From contig CM040091.1 of assembly GCA_022496805.1 (NCBI GenBank), positions 12,948,336 to 13,012,335 of the forward strand: 64,000 nt of DNA, given 5' to 3'. The DNA comes from Pohlia nutans (taxonomy: Eukaryota; Streptophyta; Bryopsida; Bryales; Mniaceae). Below the pieces are notes generated by a model. It was not told the DNA's origin and searched no databases. It was given only the letters and a program-made list of their open reading frames with translations. Position 1 is the stretch's first letter. Every line of letters starts with the position of its first letter. The position numbers and the translations under genes were made by a program. Positions 37,134-48,500 of the stretch are shown one piece after another.

Positions 37134-37352
37134 AGGTAGAGGACTCCAAAACCAACAGGGTTCTAATTCCAACAGAATTTAGACCATGCATTTATTTTAA
37201 AACACAAAATCTAGGCACATCATAGAGCTCTTATTGGATGTTGACCAGAATGATAAACTATCTATGATTTACCTAAATTTAGTTTCTAAGATGATTATTG
37301 TGCCTAGATTCTGTTGGTATTAGAACCTTGTTGGTTTTGGAGCCCTCTACCT
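37134..37352. mobile_element. TA-flanked MITE, AGGTAGAGGACTCC copy 2
   Basis: AGGTAGAGGACTCCAAAACC at the left (TA at 37132-37133) and GGTTTTGGAGCCCTCTACCT at the right. The right side carries an extra CTACCTT copy before TA, so the exact end is 37352 or 37359. The interior is about 85% like 20300-20522. Confidence 0.72.
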
Positions 37353-37644
37353 TCTACCTTACTTGTTGAGAAAAGTCCTACCAAGCACTTGTTTGGGAAT
37401 ACATACACCAAGACAGTACTCAATTTACTTCCTAATGAAATATGCTAAAGCATAGCCATAGTCAAATTTAGTATACAGTAATCCATACGGAGTACGATTT
37501 GTTTATTCATTTGAATGTTTGTTTTACTTTAAATTAGTACAATTTTAGTTGTTGAACTATGATTAAATGTGCACAATCCTTCTCGCCCTGAACATGGGCT
37601 TTTTTCAAAGCAAAAAATCTCTAAATTGTAGTAGAAAAAAGTAA

Positions 37645-37830
37645 CCTCATTTAAAAACCATGAAGTTTTTCGTCAAAAAAATTAAAATTAAAGAAAAATC
37701 TTGAATGAAATCACCAGATTGTGAATGAAAAAAATATAAAATTATGGATTTGTGATATTTTTTAATCCAATATATGGATGAATGTTGAAATATGGAGCAT
37801 CACTATATTACTACTTCATAACATTTTATA
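37645..37830 (-). repeat. Dispersed repeat, copy 2 (partner of 24960-25150)
   Basis: Reverse-complement match to the EDRF1-intron copy, including CCATGAAGTTTTTCG, CACCAGATTGTGAATG and ATGAATGTTGAAATATGGAG. Non-coding. Confidence 0.65.
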
Positions 37831-37979
37831 TCTTCCACACTGTTGGATCTCTTGGATTGCTAGAAATGACTTCATTTTCAACAACGAAAGATGGCCAACA
37901 ACGAAGATTCATCATGCCATTTGGATGCAATTCTTGATCACGGCAGAGTTGCCATTTGCAAAGCGCAAGAAGGAATTAA

Positions 37980-38203
37980 CCCTTAAAGGGCTGATGGGGA
38001 TAGTAGATACGCTAGCGTATATTTGACATTTATTGTAAGTAGAAAGTTCCAAACGAGACCCCAATAGTTCATTAAAATCATGTCAACGTGAATCATAACT
38101 TCACTTTTGATCTTAAACTCATAGGAGGTATGGAACCATGCCAAATACAATGAAATATTGGTGTATAAATTGGTCAGAAAGGGCTCTCTAAACCTTTTTA
38201 GGG
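37980..38203. mobile_element. TTAA-flanked MITE, GTCCAGATTGG subfamily copy 2
   Basis: TTAA (37976-37979)|CCCTTAAAGGGCTGATGGGG to AACCTTTTTAGGG|TTAA (38204-38207), 224 bp. Reverse-oriented relative of 31224-31445. Confidence 0.75.
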
Positions 38204-38699
38204 TTAAATCAAGATCAAGAAACCAAAGAGTGATATGGTGGAACTTTGACAAGGACTAGTGCCACCCATTGTTTGACACCAGGCAAGATTCGAAGGTCCA
38301 ATGGCATATTCAACGGTCCTAACTCGGGTTCCTTGTGTAAACTTGATTTTGATTCTCTCTTTTTTAGGTTACTAAGGTTGATTGTCCTGTTACCAACCAC
38401 TTAAGCAATCTGACCTATATTTGGCAATGGTAAATCCGGAAAAAAATTATGACCACGTTCGAAATAGGATTTCATGAGGATTGCAAAAAATTGCAACTTA
38501 TAATTTGCATTTCTCAATTTTATACAAAATTCCAAAGTGCAAAGTAACCTGCGACCCAAAACCGATCACATGCTCTAATATACAAATGACGTACATCTTC
38601 CCTTTGAAAACCTAGAAATTGGACCTGATCGGAATTGGGTCAATGGCTGGTAATAGGACAACCAACCGTAATTGGCTTTGCTGATAAGGTGTTTTTCAT

Positions 38700-38890
38700 A
38701 GCGGCTTGCCACTTGACTTGTTGTACTGGTTTCCATCCTGCCATGATAACTCACTAGCAGCACCAAGCCATGTGTATCACACCACTGCTCAACGAGCCCA
38801 ACTGGTTTCGAACCCTGACCACATAATCGTGATACAACGCCCTTCACCAACCAACCAAAGAACTCATGACTTGGTGATAGAAATTAACAC
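38700..38890 (-). mobile_element. Possible tRNA-derived SINE head
   Basis: On the minus strand, a box-B-like GGTTCGAAACC (38814-38804) lies about 35 bp downstream of a box-A-like TTGGTTGGTGAAGG (near 38859-38845). This is the spacing of an internal pol III promoter in tRNA-derived SINEs. No poly-A tail or target duplication could be placed. The poly-T at 38936-38951 is on the wrong side for this orientation. Confidence 0.35.
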
Positions 38891-38952
38891 CAAACATACC
38901 TTTATACAACTAACACTCATCCATCATTACTTCGTTTTTTTTTTTTTTTCCT

Positions 38953-39475
38953 TTTGTTACTGTTATTATTACTTTGTTTTGGTTACTATAGTGTCCATCT
39001 TCGAAAGAGGAGAGTAGTATTGTCCCAATGTCCCTTTGTCCCGTGGGCATCGGGTCATTGACATTACGAACGGACACTTTATTCACGCCGGCCCATTTCT
39101 TTGGGTTGGTGTTTCTATCTATCTATCTACTGGTTTCTTTCGCATTGAAATAAATTTTTATTTGTGACAATTTTTTTTTAAAAATAACATTTTATATCTC
39201 CACTTCATGATAAATTTAAAAAAATGCCCTGAATGAGGACACATTCTAGAACGTTCTTGAGCTCGTACATACGATACCGTAGAAATACACGTAGCGAGAA
39301 CAAAAATACCATGCTGATAGTTTCCATCACTCCCCAACTCAAGAAACCCAAAAATTCTCAAGCAAACGATCCATCAATCTTGCTGCAGTAAGTAAGTTAT
39401 CGCACTACTCTCTCCGATCGATCGACACTCTCACCACTCTTAGATTACCGAACTCCTCAGTAATCTCCTGTTGCG
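38953..39475 (+). promoter_or_regulatory. Upstream region of tubulin cofactor A
   Basis: The 5' flank of the gene at 39476. CT-rich and GATCGATC-containing sequence just upstream (39400-39440) looks like a plant 5' leader. A specific TATA box could not be fixed. Confidence 0.4.
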
Positions 39476-41305
39476 ATGGCGACCACGCTGAAGGAGTTGA
39501 AGGTGAAGACGGGCGTGTGCAAGCGCACGCTCAAGGAGTTCCAGTCGTACGAGACGGAGGAGCAGCGCGAGGCCGCCAAGACGCAGGCCATGCGCGACAA
39601 CAATGCCGACCCCTACGACATCAAGCAACAGGTGTAACTCTCAACTTTGTTTCATTCCATTCGGGAACAAAAATAAATAACCCATGGATTTGCTCTTCTT
39701 GTTCTTGTTTGCAATTTGTTTGAAATGAAAAGAATCGGGTGAGTTTTGGTTTGCAGGTGAACGTGCTGGCTGAGTCGCGGATGATGATCCCTGATTGCCG
39801 ACGCCGCTTGGAGTCCGCTCTTGACGCGCTTCGAGACCTTGTGGTGAGTTTCCTTTTAGGGTTTCGGAACGAGCAGAGTGTACCCTGTAATGTCACACAC
39901 TCTATAGTTGCACATTTTGTGTATGTATTCATTCAGAAGCTTCTGAAATGACAGAGTCCTCTGATACACTCTACAGTTATACATTGTGTGTGTGTATATA
40001 TATATATTTGTATGTACTCCCTCCATCCCAAAGTTATTGTCCAACTTGTTTGCTTGGTATTTCTTTGAGCCAATTTCATTGATCATATTGTAAGAAACAT
40101 GATTAAAAAGGTTCTATGTCACTAGAATGATTGAAGAACATTGCATGTGTTCATTGCAACCTAAATAAAATTAGCCACAAGGAAGTATTTGTTTTGACCT
40201 ACTTAAAAAAGCACTTTCAAACATGACTTTCAAACATGACAATAACTTTGGGACGGAAGGAGTATATATTTGGATGTATATATTTATGTCTTCAGAAGCT
40301 TCTGAAATGGCAGGGTATACTCAACCCTCTATACGATTGCACGATCCATGTATATCTTCATATTGTGTACACATATGATTGGACCACTTTCACATATTGT
40401 GAACACATTTTGGAGTGCATTTAGAAGTCCTCGTATGGGAGGGTTGAGTGTATTGGTTTTTCCTTCGTTTAGAATGATCATGGCACTCTTTAGGGTTCCA
40501 GAAGTTTCTGAAATTGCAGAGGATTTTAACACTGTAGAGTTGCACATATCCTAAAAATTTGTCATATTGTGTGTGGTCAACTTCCATTTGTCAGTTGTGA
40601 AGAGACTTTGGAGTGCATTTTGAATTCCATCTGTCCCCAAGGCAATGTCATTAGAGAGGGTTGAGGGTTTTGCTTTTACAATAGTTAGAATGATCTTTAG
40701 AGTTCCGGAAACTTCCGAGTATTGTGTTTCCTACTTTTAGGGCATTGGACATAGCCGAAATGATCATTACACTCTTTAGGTACTACACAGCTTTTGAGCT
40801 TCGTACAAAGCACATGGTTGCGGAATTGGCAAAGGATGTACTGGGCTCCTAGCATAATCTCAATGAGAATGCTACAATCATGGGTGATTCAACGGTGAAG
40901 CAAGAAACAATTGGGAAACAGAGTGGTTATGGATTATAATGCATTTCCCTTAATGGTTGTAGATTTGTAAATCCTCTTTCGGATGTCGTGCGAGTTTCTG
41001 CACAATTCTGTTAATGAGTGGTTGCCTGTCATTTGTAGTTTATAAGTCCTCATTCGGATTTTGCGAGAGTTTGCAGTTTCAGCTGCACAATTTTGTTATT
41101 TGTTTCGATTCTGAGCCTCCAAAATCTTGTACTAACCCCCTCAGAGATTTCACTCTCCTATTGAGATGATGGTTTTTACTTCAATTGTGAGGTTGTGTTG
41201 ATGTGGTGACAGGCCGAAGCAGAGAACGAGGAGACATGTCAAGGGAGCGAGGAATTGGCAGCAGCGCAGGCATTGGTTGTAGAGGTGGAGCCAATGTTTC
41301 GGTGA
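39476..41305 (+). CDS. TBCA: Tubulin-folding cofactor A (TBCA; Arabidopsis KIESEL-like)
   Basis: Three exons, 39476-39631, 39757-39843 and 41213-41305 (TGA), give 111 residues, the usual length for cofactor A. Diagnostic plant sequence includes LKVKTGVCKRTLKE (8-21), ADPYDIKQQ (44-52) and VLAESRMMIPDCRRRLESAL (55-74), all in the helical bundle that binds beta-tubulin during folding of the alpha/beta dimer in the cytosol. Splice sites are canonical, and all introns fall between codons. Intron 2 (39844-41212) is long and holds a Stowaway-ended MITE. The C-terminal helix (AEAENEE...VEVEPMFR) is present. No defect was seen. Confidence 0.95.
40017..40262. mobile_element. Stowaway-ended MITE (TBCA intron 2)
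   Basis: TA|CTCCCTCCATCCCAAAGTTA to CTTTGGGACGGAAGGAG|TA, 246 bp. It is an almost identical inverted-orientation copy of 29562-29812, so one or both inserted recently. Confidence 0.88.
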
Positions 41306-42894
41306 ACGGGTTTTGGGATTCTGCTTTCATTGTATATGGTGCTGGCCCTCAGTATCTTACAATTCCTGTAATAAGTTTCAACTTTTTTTTTTGCTGTTAT
41401 CAATACATATATCTCGTTCGTTGTTGACTCGCTTGGTTTGGAGTTCCCACTCATTTCAATGAGTTGCGGTGCGGCATTCTATCTCTGAAAGCTCAAAGTG
41501 TCTATACGACACCCTTGCTTCAAAAACTTGTGTAAAATTGCTCATGCTTCCAAAAATAATAATTCCAAGGCTCAACACTTGCTAAGACATTCATGATTTC
41601 ATTCCATGATGCATACACTCCCAAGGTACCACATCTCTTATATTGTCATGAATAGGTGTCTCTAAAATAGGTGTCTTCAAAAAGGATCCTCTCTAAAATG
41701 TACCAAGTATGAAGAGTTGGGAGGTCAACTACCCTAAGAAAACAAACATGATAATAACGTGCAGTTCTATAAGAGCATTTGCACCCTTCTCCCTCATTTC
41801 ATCCTTTGACCATTATCAGCACATTCAAAATTTGGTGTCATATGCTATTGTCTCCACACTCTCAAACTGCTATATGGCGATCTATATAGTTCGTAAACCA
41901 ATCACAATTACTATACATAGGTGATTATTATTTAAGGATAAAGTATCTTCTTAAAACAACGCTATTGAGGGACGTACTGAGGTGTCACTATGCTTTGCTC
42001 ATATTCAGTGGTTCTCTCACCTTCCCTGAATATGGCTATTAAATTTCATTCACTTTTCTAAAAATCTCAAGAATTCAGCAGTAGAGTGGACAAACTCTAA
42101 CATTATCACAATCAATTGTGTTGTATGTAAACGTGACAGTAAAAAGTATTGAGGGTCAAGAAGGTGGTCTAAAATCCTTTTAACAATTGTTATGCTCCTT
42201 AGTATATGATTTTGTGGCGTAAAAGATTATTATAGTGAAACACTTCCATAGTACCATAGTAGAGTTGCCACCCTGCAAACAAATAGTTAATATCTTTGAA
42301 AAATAAGATTCGTTCCTCGAAAAATGAATTTCTTGATTTTCATTTCTGAGAAAAAAATGATTAAAAGTGGTCCAAATTGAACCAAAATAGCTTAGAAATA
42401 GCAAAATATATCTTAAAATAATTTATTCTATTTTCGTTCTTTTGTCCTCGTAATTTCCAATTTTTTACGTTTTTATTATTTGAAATATTTTTTGGCAGAC
42501 CTGCTATGGTACTACGGTAGTATAAAAGGTGGGGCTCTCTAGGGAAATCACTGTGCATGTGTGGAATTGGGCACCACATGCTTGGACAACTTCCTCAGCA
42601 ATGCCACTTTTTCTACTATAAAGCAAGTTTTGAATGGACTATGTCGAAGGCTTGCTAAGAGAACAAGAATGATATTAGAGAATATGATGTTGTAGAGGTC
42701 GGAGTGTACCTTAAAAAGATGTAAAGAATTAGCAATTATGCTTCTGTATAATTACTAACTTCATTCAGGGCAAGGCTGGTCATAAAATTGTTTTTTTCTA
42801 CAGTGAAAGCATCTTTAGATAGGGCAGATTTGTTGGAAGTATATTTGACTATTATGAATAGGTCACTAAGTGAATAGGTGATTGGATTGTCTTA
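41306..42894. other. 3' flank of TBCA and AT-rich intergenic sequence
   Basis: The first few hundred bases should contain the TBCA 3' untranslated region. After that I see no gene or assignable repeat. Confidence 0.4.
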
Positions 42895-43600
42895 AGTTTT
42901 GTCAGATCTTGTTGGCAATTCTAACACATCTAAACATGAAATTTATGTACACCTGTAAGTGTTCAAATAAGTATGTGAACATGGTTTCTAGTGTTAAAGT
43001 GTTATTGAATTTTGTTGACAATTCAAACACATCTTAATATGAAATTTTTGTACACCTAACAGTAGGGTTATCCAAATACAAAAGAGGATTTCAAGAGGAG
43101 TTTGCTCTCTATAATTATAATTCTTGACAAACATTGTTCATGATCGGGTCTCTTGGGTTGGGGAAACTTGCAAGCACTCTCCTCTAGCATTGGGGAGGTT
43201 GCGAGTTAAACACCCCATGGTGGTACAAGCCCTTCCTCTAGATTACTTTCCAACTCACCATAAACTAGTTTTGCAATCTTTTTGAACTCAAAACAAGTCC
43301 AAGATGCTCAGTTTAACCACTTTCAAACACTCTTTTCGGTCCAAACAAGTATCTCAACATGTTTTCTATCGTGAGATTGTCGTGTGTCAGCAATCCTAAC
43401 GCATCTAAACATGAAATTTAAAAGTGTCCAAATAAGTATCTCAGCACGGTCTCTATTGTTACAATGTCTTGGCTTCTATTGGCAATCCTAAAGCATGTGA
43501 ACATGAAAATTATGTACACCTAAAAGTATCCAAATAAGTACGATTTCTATTGTTAGATTGTCTTAAGTTACTCTAACGCATCAGAACATGACTTGTGTTG
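42895..43600. repeat. Diverged tandem repeats, about 100-bp unit
   Basis: The phrase (G/C)GCAAT(C/T)CTAA(C/A)(A/G)CAT(C/G)T(A/G)AACATGAAA, followed by TGTACACCT and CCAAATAAGTA, recurs about five times (near 42910, 43015, 43390, 43480 and 43570). A different 250-bp segment interrupts the run at about 43080-43330. Non-coding satellite-like block. Confidence 0.6.
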
Positions 43601-44894
43601 CTTAAAAAGCGTGATCAGTGAGCATATTGGCACATCGAAGATGTAATTCTCAATCAGAAAAAGATTGAGGATTCATCATCTGGAGTATAGAGTCAAGGTT
43701 ACCGGAATCGAAGAAGACCAGCAGCCCTGGAAATTTAGAACAGATCGATGCCGAACCCGCTCGATCTCGATTCCTCGCACTGAAATGGACATTGAGAATG
43801 CCCATCACGACCCGTCAATATACCCTTGAATGTTGACCGATCGTGTTGAGCATCTCCAACACCCCATCAATCAATTCTCCCTTCATCATCATCCCAATCA
43901 ATATCGCATAACAAGCTTGAAAATAGAAGACTTTGGTGTGGACCCTGAGCCAGTAGGAGTAGCAGTTTGAGCAAACAGGAAGCTTATTGTGGGACAAATT
44001 GATAAGGGAAACAAAAAGCTTATTAAGTTACCGCTAATAAGCTTAAGTCACTTCTACATAGAAAACATCCTCAATGCAAGCATCCTCAATACAAACTTCA
44101 ATCCAATTTATGTATTCTACTAAACCCCAGGAGACGTATTCTAAACTCACTAGTCGTGGCAAAACCTGCAACCAATCCTACACAGAAGCGGAACAATTCG
44201 CTACGAATCGGACACGGCGAGAAGTTGATTCAAGTATGGCTATGAAAGTAATTGCACAAGTTGGCTCACTGCGAACATTCTCTTGAATTCTACTAAACCC
44301 TCGTGACACATATTCTAAACACTTGGACGAGTCGTGGAAAACCCAGCAACAGATCATGCGGAAGTTGCTAACTAGTCCAGATGAATCTGTTTCTCGTGAC
44401 GAATCGGACGCGGAGAGAAAGCTAAATTGCAGAAAGAATAAGTTGGTGGTTCAATAACCAGTCAGAGATGGAATCATTCAACTATTCTTGGACGGTGGTC
44501 TTCGTCTTCCACCAAGAATTCATCAAACTTCATGTGCTCGATCACGGCATAGTTGATATGCCGGAAAGCATGGAATAGCGGCTCGAAAAGACAAGATAGG
44601 ATCTCTAAAACAGACACAAACTCATGAAAGGAATTGCGAACTCAAGAGAATCTGGCTCTACAAGAGTCTGGACATAAAGAATCGAGAATCGTCATTACAC
44701 CTTACTGGTGTGAGATTAGTCTACGAAATTAAACCCCAAGAAATTAACGGCAGAGAGCAGAAAGGAAAAAAAGACATGGGGAAACAGTTGGCTATCACAG
44801 ATAACTTATACACACGTTGGGCTACCCACAAATCACTGATGGAGCACGGACTTGGGGATAACTCCAAGCAACCAATTGACCGCTGAACTAAGTT
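43601..44894. other. Intergenic sequence around the 44117 duplication
   Basis: No gene supported. Apart from the direct duplication listed separately, nothing recognisable. Confidence 0.35.
44117..44430. repeat. Diverged direct duplication, about 170-bp unit
   Basis: TTCTACTAAACCC...TATTCTAAAC...GTCGTGG..AAACC..GCAAC.....ACGAATCGGACRCGG.GAGAA occurs at 44117-44220 and again at 44286-44415. No coding role is evident. Confidence 0.55.
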
Positions 44895-45233
44895 ACTGTT
44901 GAAGAAGAAGAAGAAGAAGAACAAGCTGTGCGCATGTTTCGCCAAAGCCAGCTGTCCGGGGAGAAGAAGTTCTCAGCCGGAGCACCTTCCTCGTTCCGTG
45001 ATCTCGCCCTTCCAGATGCTACACCGTTTGGAGCTTCTCCCTTCCGAAAACAAAAGAAAATTAAAAAAACATGCGCAGCCACTGTGCGAGACAAACTACG
45101 CATTCATGCAAAGCATGTAAAAGAGGAAAAAAAGAGCCGTGTAACTTCGTCCCTCCCTCGCTCACCAACTGGGTCATCTCCCAACCGAAATGATTTGATG
45201 AGATTGGTTGCTTTCGACTTGGCATCCCTATAA
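44895..45233 (+). CDS. Hypothetical basic protein fragment
   Basis: An open frame beginning just after an in-frame TAA reads through a GAA microsatellite (a run of seven Glu) into a Ser/Lys/Arg-rich 101-residue stretch from the first ATG at 44928 (FRQSQLSGEKKFSAGAPSSF, then RDKLRIHAKHVKEEKKSR), ending TAA at 45233. Base composition is higher in G+C than its surroundings, as for an exon, but there is no recognisable domain. The minus strand is also open over part of it. Treat as a candidate only. Confidence 0.25.
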   Translation, partial: TVEEEEEEEQAVRMFRQSQLSGEKKFSAGAPSSFRDLALPDATPFGASPFRKQKKIKKTCAATVRDKLRIHAKHVKEEKKSRVTSSLPRSPTGSSPNRNDLMRLVAFDLASL

Positions 45234-45474
45234 ATCTCATGTAAGTACATTTTTCTTCCCCGGTGTGGACAGTACTGCACTCCGGCGAGACATAAGACAA
45301 AGAGCCTTGGTTCACGATGGCAGTCGAGATTCCAGATGCCACCAGGGCCATGTTGTCTTGTCTTTTCAGACACACATCACGTCTCTTCTCAACATGCATT
45401 TTCTCCTTCCTTCCTTCCTTCCTTCCTGCACTTGCTTCGAGGAATCAATGATCCTTGTTAAGACAAAACGTAAC
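45234..45474. other. Intergenic sequence with a TTCC microsatellite
   Basis: A (TTCC)5 run lies at about 45407-45426. Nothing else is recognisable. Confidence 0.5.
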
Positions 45475-45825
45475 CTCTTCACGAGTGACATTGTCGCCAA
45501 ATCCCACTCACGTCCCAATAAAATAACAAATCGATAAACCCACCACATGCCACTAATCTTGTCACATGCAACATAATTTAGTCATTAAAGACATGATGTC
45601 AAGATTTATACGAGTGACGTTGCAATAAAAAAAAGAAACTAAACCATTACATTCTCTTCACGAGTGACATTGTCGCCAAATCCCACTCACGTTCCAATAA
45701 AATAACAAATCGATAAAACCCACCACATGCCACTAATCTTGTCAAATGCAACATAATTTAGTCATTAAAGACATGATGTCAAGATTTATACGAGTGACGT
45801 TGCAATAAAGAAAAGAAACTAAACG
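45475..45825. repeat. Recent tandem duplication, 179-bp unit
   Basis: CTCTTCACGAGTGACATTGT begins at 45475 and again at 45654. The two units are almost identical through GAAACTAAAC, with only a few substitutions. Non-coding. Confidence 0.85.
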
Positions 45826-46786
45826 AGCCTCCTGTGTGGACTGAGTTTATTCATGGCAACGGATGACCTGCTCCTAAATTTGGCTCATTAGGGAGTCACG
45901 TCGATAGGACAATATTACAGAACCGAGAGTTCTCGATGCTTCAAATAATATACGTAACCCACTGTTGCGAACTAGGGCCTACCAGTACTTACTGAGTCAT
46001 TCATTGGGAGTCTAGTCCAACTGTCCAAGGGAGAAAGAATGATGCTCTTTTACTTCTGGAAGCAATCATGAAGTAACACTGACCCACAAAACGTGTAATC
46101 CTCCCCGGGAAAGTAGGCCATGAATATTTCACGAATTCATCGGCAGAATTAAAATCATTCCTGATTGACAGACAGACAGACACTTCGATCGGAACCGGAG
46201 ACTGAGTCGCGAATTGTCGACGGGGAATATGCTTGTGTACCGGAATGAGCTTGCATGTATGGTCGCTTGGAGCTCGACCGTGTCGATCAGTCTCGTTAGT
46301 ACGTACTGGCTCTCTGGCACGATCAATTCACTGGAAGGAAATGTGTCGTTTTTCACTTACTATAAATGAAAAAGAAATGAAATGACGTCCGGCACATGGG
46401 CTGTGTTAGTGCTGATGGGTAGTTTTGGTCACAAGAAGACAGAAACGTAAGTCTGTATAATATTCCGGTACTATTCACTGTTTTCACTAAGTGAGGAATG
46501 AGAAACAAAAGGTTTGCTACTAGTGATTCATGGTCCGTGCAGTGTGCACACACTGACGGGAGGATAAGCTGCAGCAAACGTGAATGTTGTGCTGGGAATG
46601 TGATTCAGTCTGGGAGTGTTTAATTGGCAAATCAGTACGTGATGAAATGCATGTCGGAGACGACAAGTTTGGCGTAGTACAGTTAGTTGCGGCAGGTGAA
46701 CGCTCCGGTAGACCTCTTCTTCTTGCTTTCGGAGGACCAAGGGCCCACTCCAGTTCGCTCTTACTAGTGCACAGTACCCTAAAGTA
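45826..46786. other. Intergenic sequence
   Basis: No gene supported; short frames only. A (GACA)-type run at about 46169-46181 is the only simple repeat. Confidence 0.4.
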
Positions 46787-47181
46787 AGGTAGTGGGACCA
46801 ATTCCCGACTGAATTTCAGGTTTGAATACTTAGACTTGTGAAAGAATTTTTTTATAATTTTTGGATGCTCTGCAAAGCTATTGCAAAGGCATCCCCCAAA
46901 AAAAAACATTTTTTGAGCATTTCTACAATTTTCTATGATTTTTTAAGTCTGAAAGCTTAGAGTGACCATTAACCGCTCATAGAGTCATGGTTTTCATGAG
47001 AGGTTGGATTCTTAAAATAGAGTGCTTCTACACCAATCAGAAGCTCTTGATTTTTCCAAGCATGGACGAAATTAGAACACTATTGGACACTATCTCAAAC
47101 CATGCTGGTTGGTTTCTGACACCCATCCTCAACTAGTAGGGGTCGGAAATACAACCCAGTCGGGAATTGGTCCCACTACCT
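46787..47181. mobile_element. TA-flanked MITE, AGGTAGTGGGACCAATTCCC ends
   Basis: Left AGGTAGTGGGACCAATTCCC and right GGGAATTGGTCCCACTACCT are perfect inverted copies for about 25 bp, with TA on each side (46785-46786, 47182-47183). It is 395 bp and non-coding. Two neighbouring tandem-repeat units lack the insert and read CTAAAGTAGAAGC or TTAAAGTAGAAGC at this place (47757 and 48133 regions), which proves the insertion and its TA duplication. Confidence 0.88.
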
Positions 47182-47184
47182 TAG

Positions 47185-48500
47185 AAGCACCCATAACGGA
47201 GAATTGATACACCCGCAACATAACATTCAGTAGCATGCATTGGCTCTATAGTAGATGGTGTGGAATATTCCACACCCATCAGTAGCTAAGTGGACAGCTG
47301 GAGGCTCAAAGTGATGAGCAAAGTGCATGAAGGAAAGGCTGTGGACATGAAGGTTACATCAGGAACTTCAAGCCATGGTGCCATGATGGTGCATTGAAAT
47401 GTAATAAGATAATTTGGTGCCAACCTCCATACCAACCTAATATGGATATTAAAATGACACTAAAATGACATGTATGCGGCCTTCGATTATCAAAATAGTC
47501 TGGCCCAACTTTTCTGATGTACTAAATGTTATGAAACCCATTTGTAGATTGGTTCGTAATGGTTGACAGTTAGACTCAATGCCACTTGTGTAGAAATTCT
47601 TGTCCATTGGTTGAACTTAGTTAGAAACACTAGAAACTGTTAAGTACCAATTGCGGTCACCTATAAAAGTACATGTTTTAACTTCAAGAGTTCCCAATCT
47701 AGTTATCACAAGCTTTATTTATTTATGAATACCAAGTTCACTCTAGTACACAATACTCTAAAGTAGAAGCATCCATAATGGAGAATACACTCGCAATATA
47801 ACATTGAGTAGCATGCACTGGCTCTACAATAGATGGTGTGGTATATTCCACACTCATCGGTAGCTAAGTGGACAAGTGGAGGCTCAAGGAAAGGCAGTGG
47901 GCATGAAGGCTACTGAATGTTATGAAACTAATTTGTAGACTCACCCATAATGGTTGACGGTTAAACTCAATGCCACTTGTGTAGAAATTCTTGTCGATTG
48001 GTTGCACTTAGTTAGAAGCACTAGAAACTATTAAGTACCAATTGCGGTCACCTATAAAAGCACATGTTTCAACTTCAGGAGTTCCCAATCTAGTTATCAC
48101 AAGCTTTAATTATTCACTCTAGTACGCAGTACCTTAAAGTAGAAGCATCCATAATGGAGAATATGCCAAAATATAACATTCAATATAGCATGCACTAGCT
48201 CTACAGTAGATGGTGTTGAATATTCCACACCCATCAGTAGCTACGTGGACAGGTGGAGGCTCAAGGAAAGGAAGTGGGCATGAAGGCTACTAAATGTTAT
48301 GAAACTTATATTTACACTATTTCCTAATGGTTGACAGTTAAATTCAATGCCACTTGTGTAGAAATTCTTGTCGATTGATCAATTTCTTGCACTTAGGTAG
48401 AAGTACCAAAAATTGTTAGGTACTAATTGCGGTCACCTATACTGAAAGCACTTGTTTCAACTTTAGGAGTTCCCAATCTTGTTATCACAAGCTTTAATTA
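47185..48500. repeat. Three tandem copies of a 375-580-bp unit containing a hairpin MITE
   Basis: The markers TAGAAGCATCCATAATGGAG (47183, 47764, 48140), AATGCCACTTGTGTAGAAAT and CCAATTGCGGTCACCTATA each occur three times in order. Within each unit a 130-170-bp piece carries the palindrome GGTGTGGAATATTCCACACC or a variant and ends TACTGAATGTTATG. The first unit is longer by internal sequence lost from the others. Non-coding. Confidence 0.75.

Noticed and set aside
43190..43240. A GTTGCGAGTTAAACACCCC stretch reminiscent of a SINE head.
   Set aside because: The match to box B is poor and no tail or target duplication was found.
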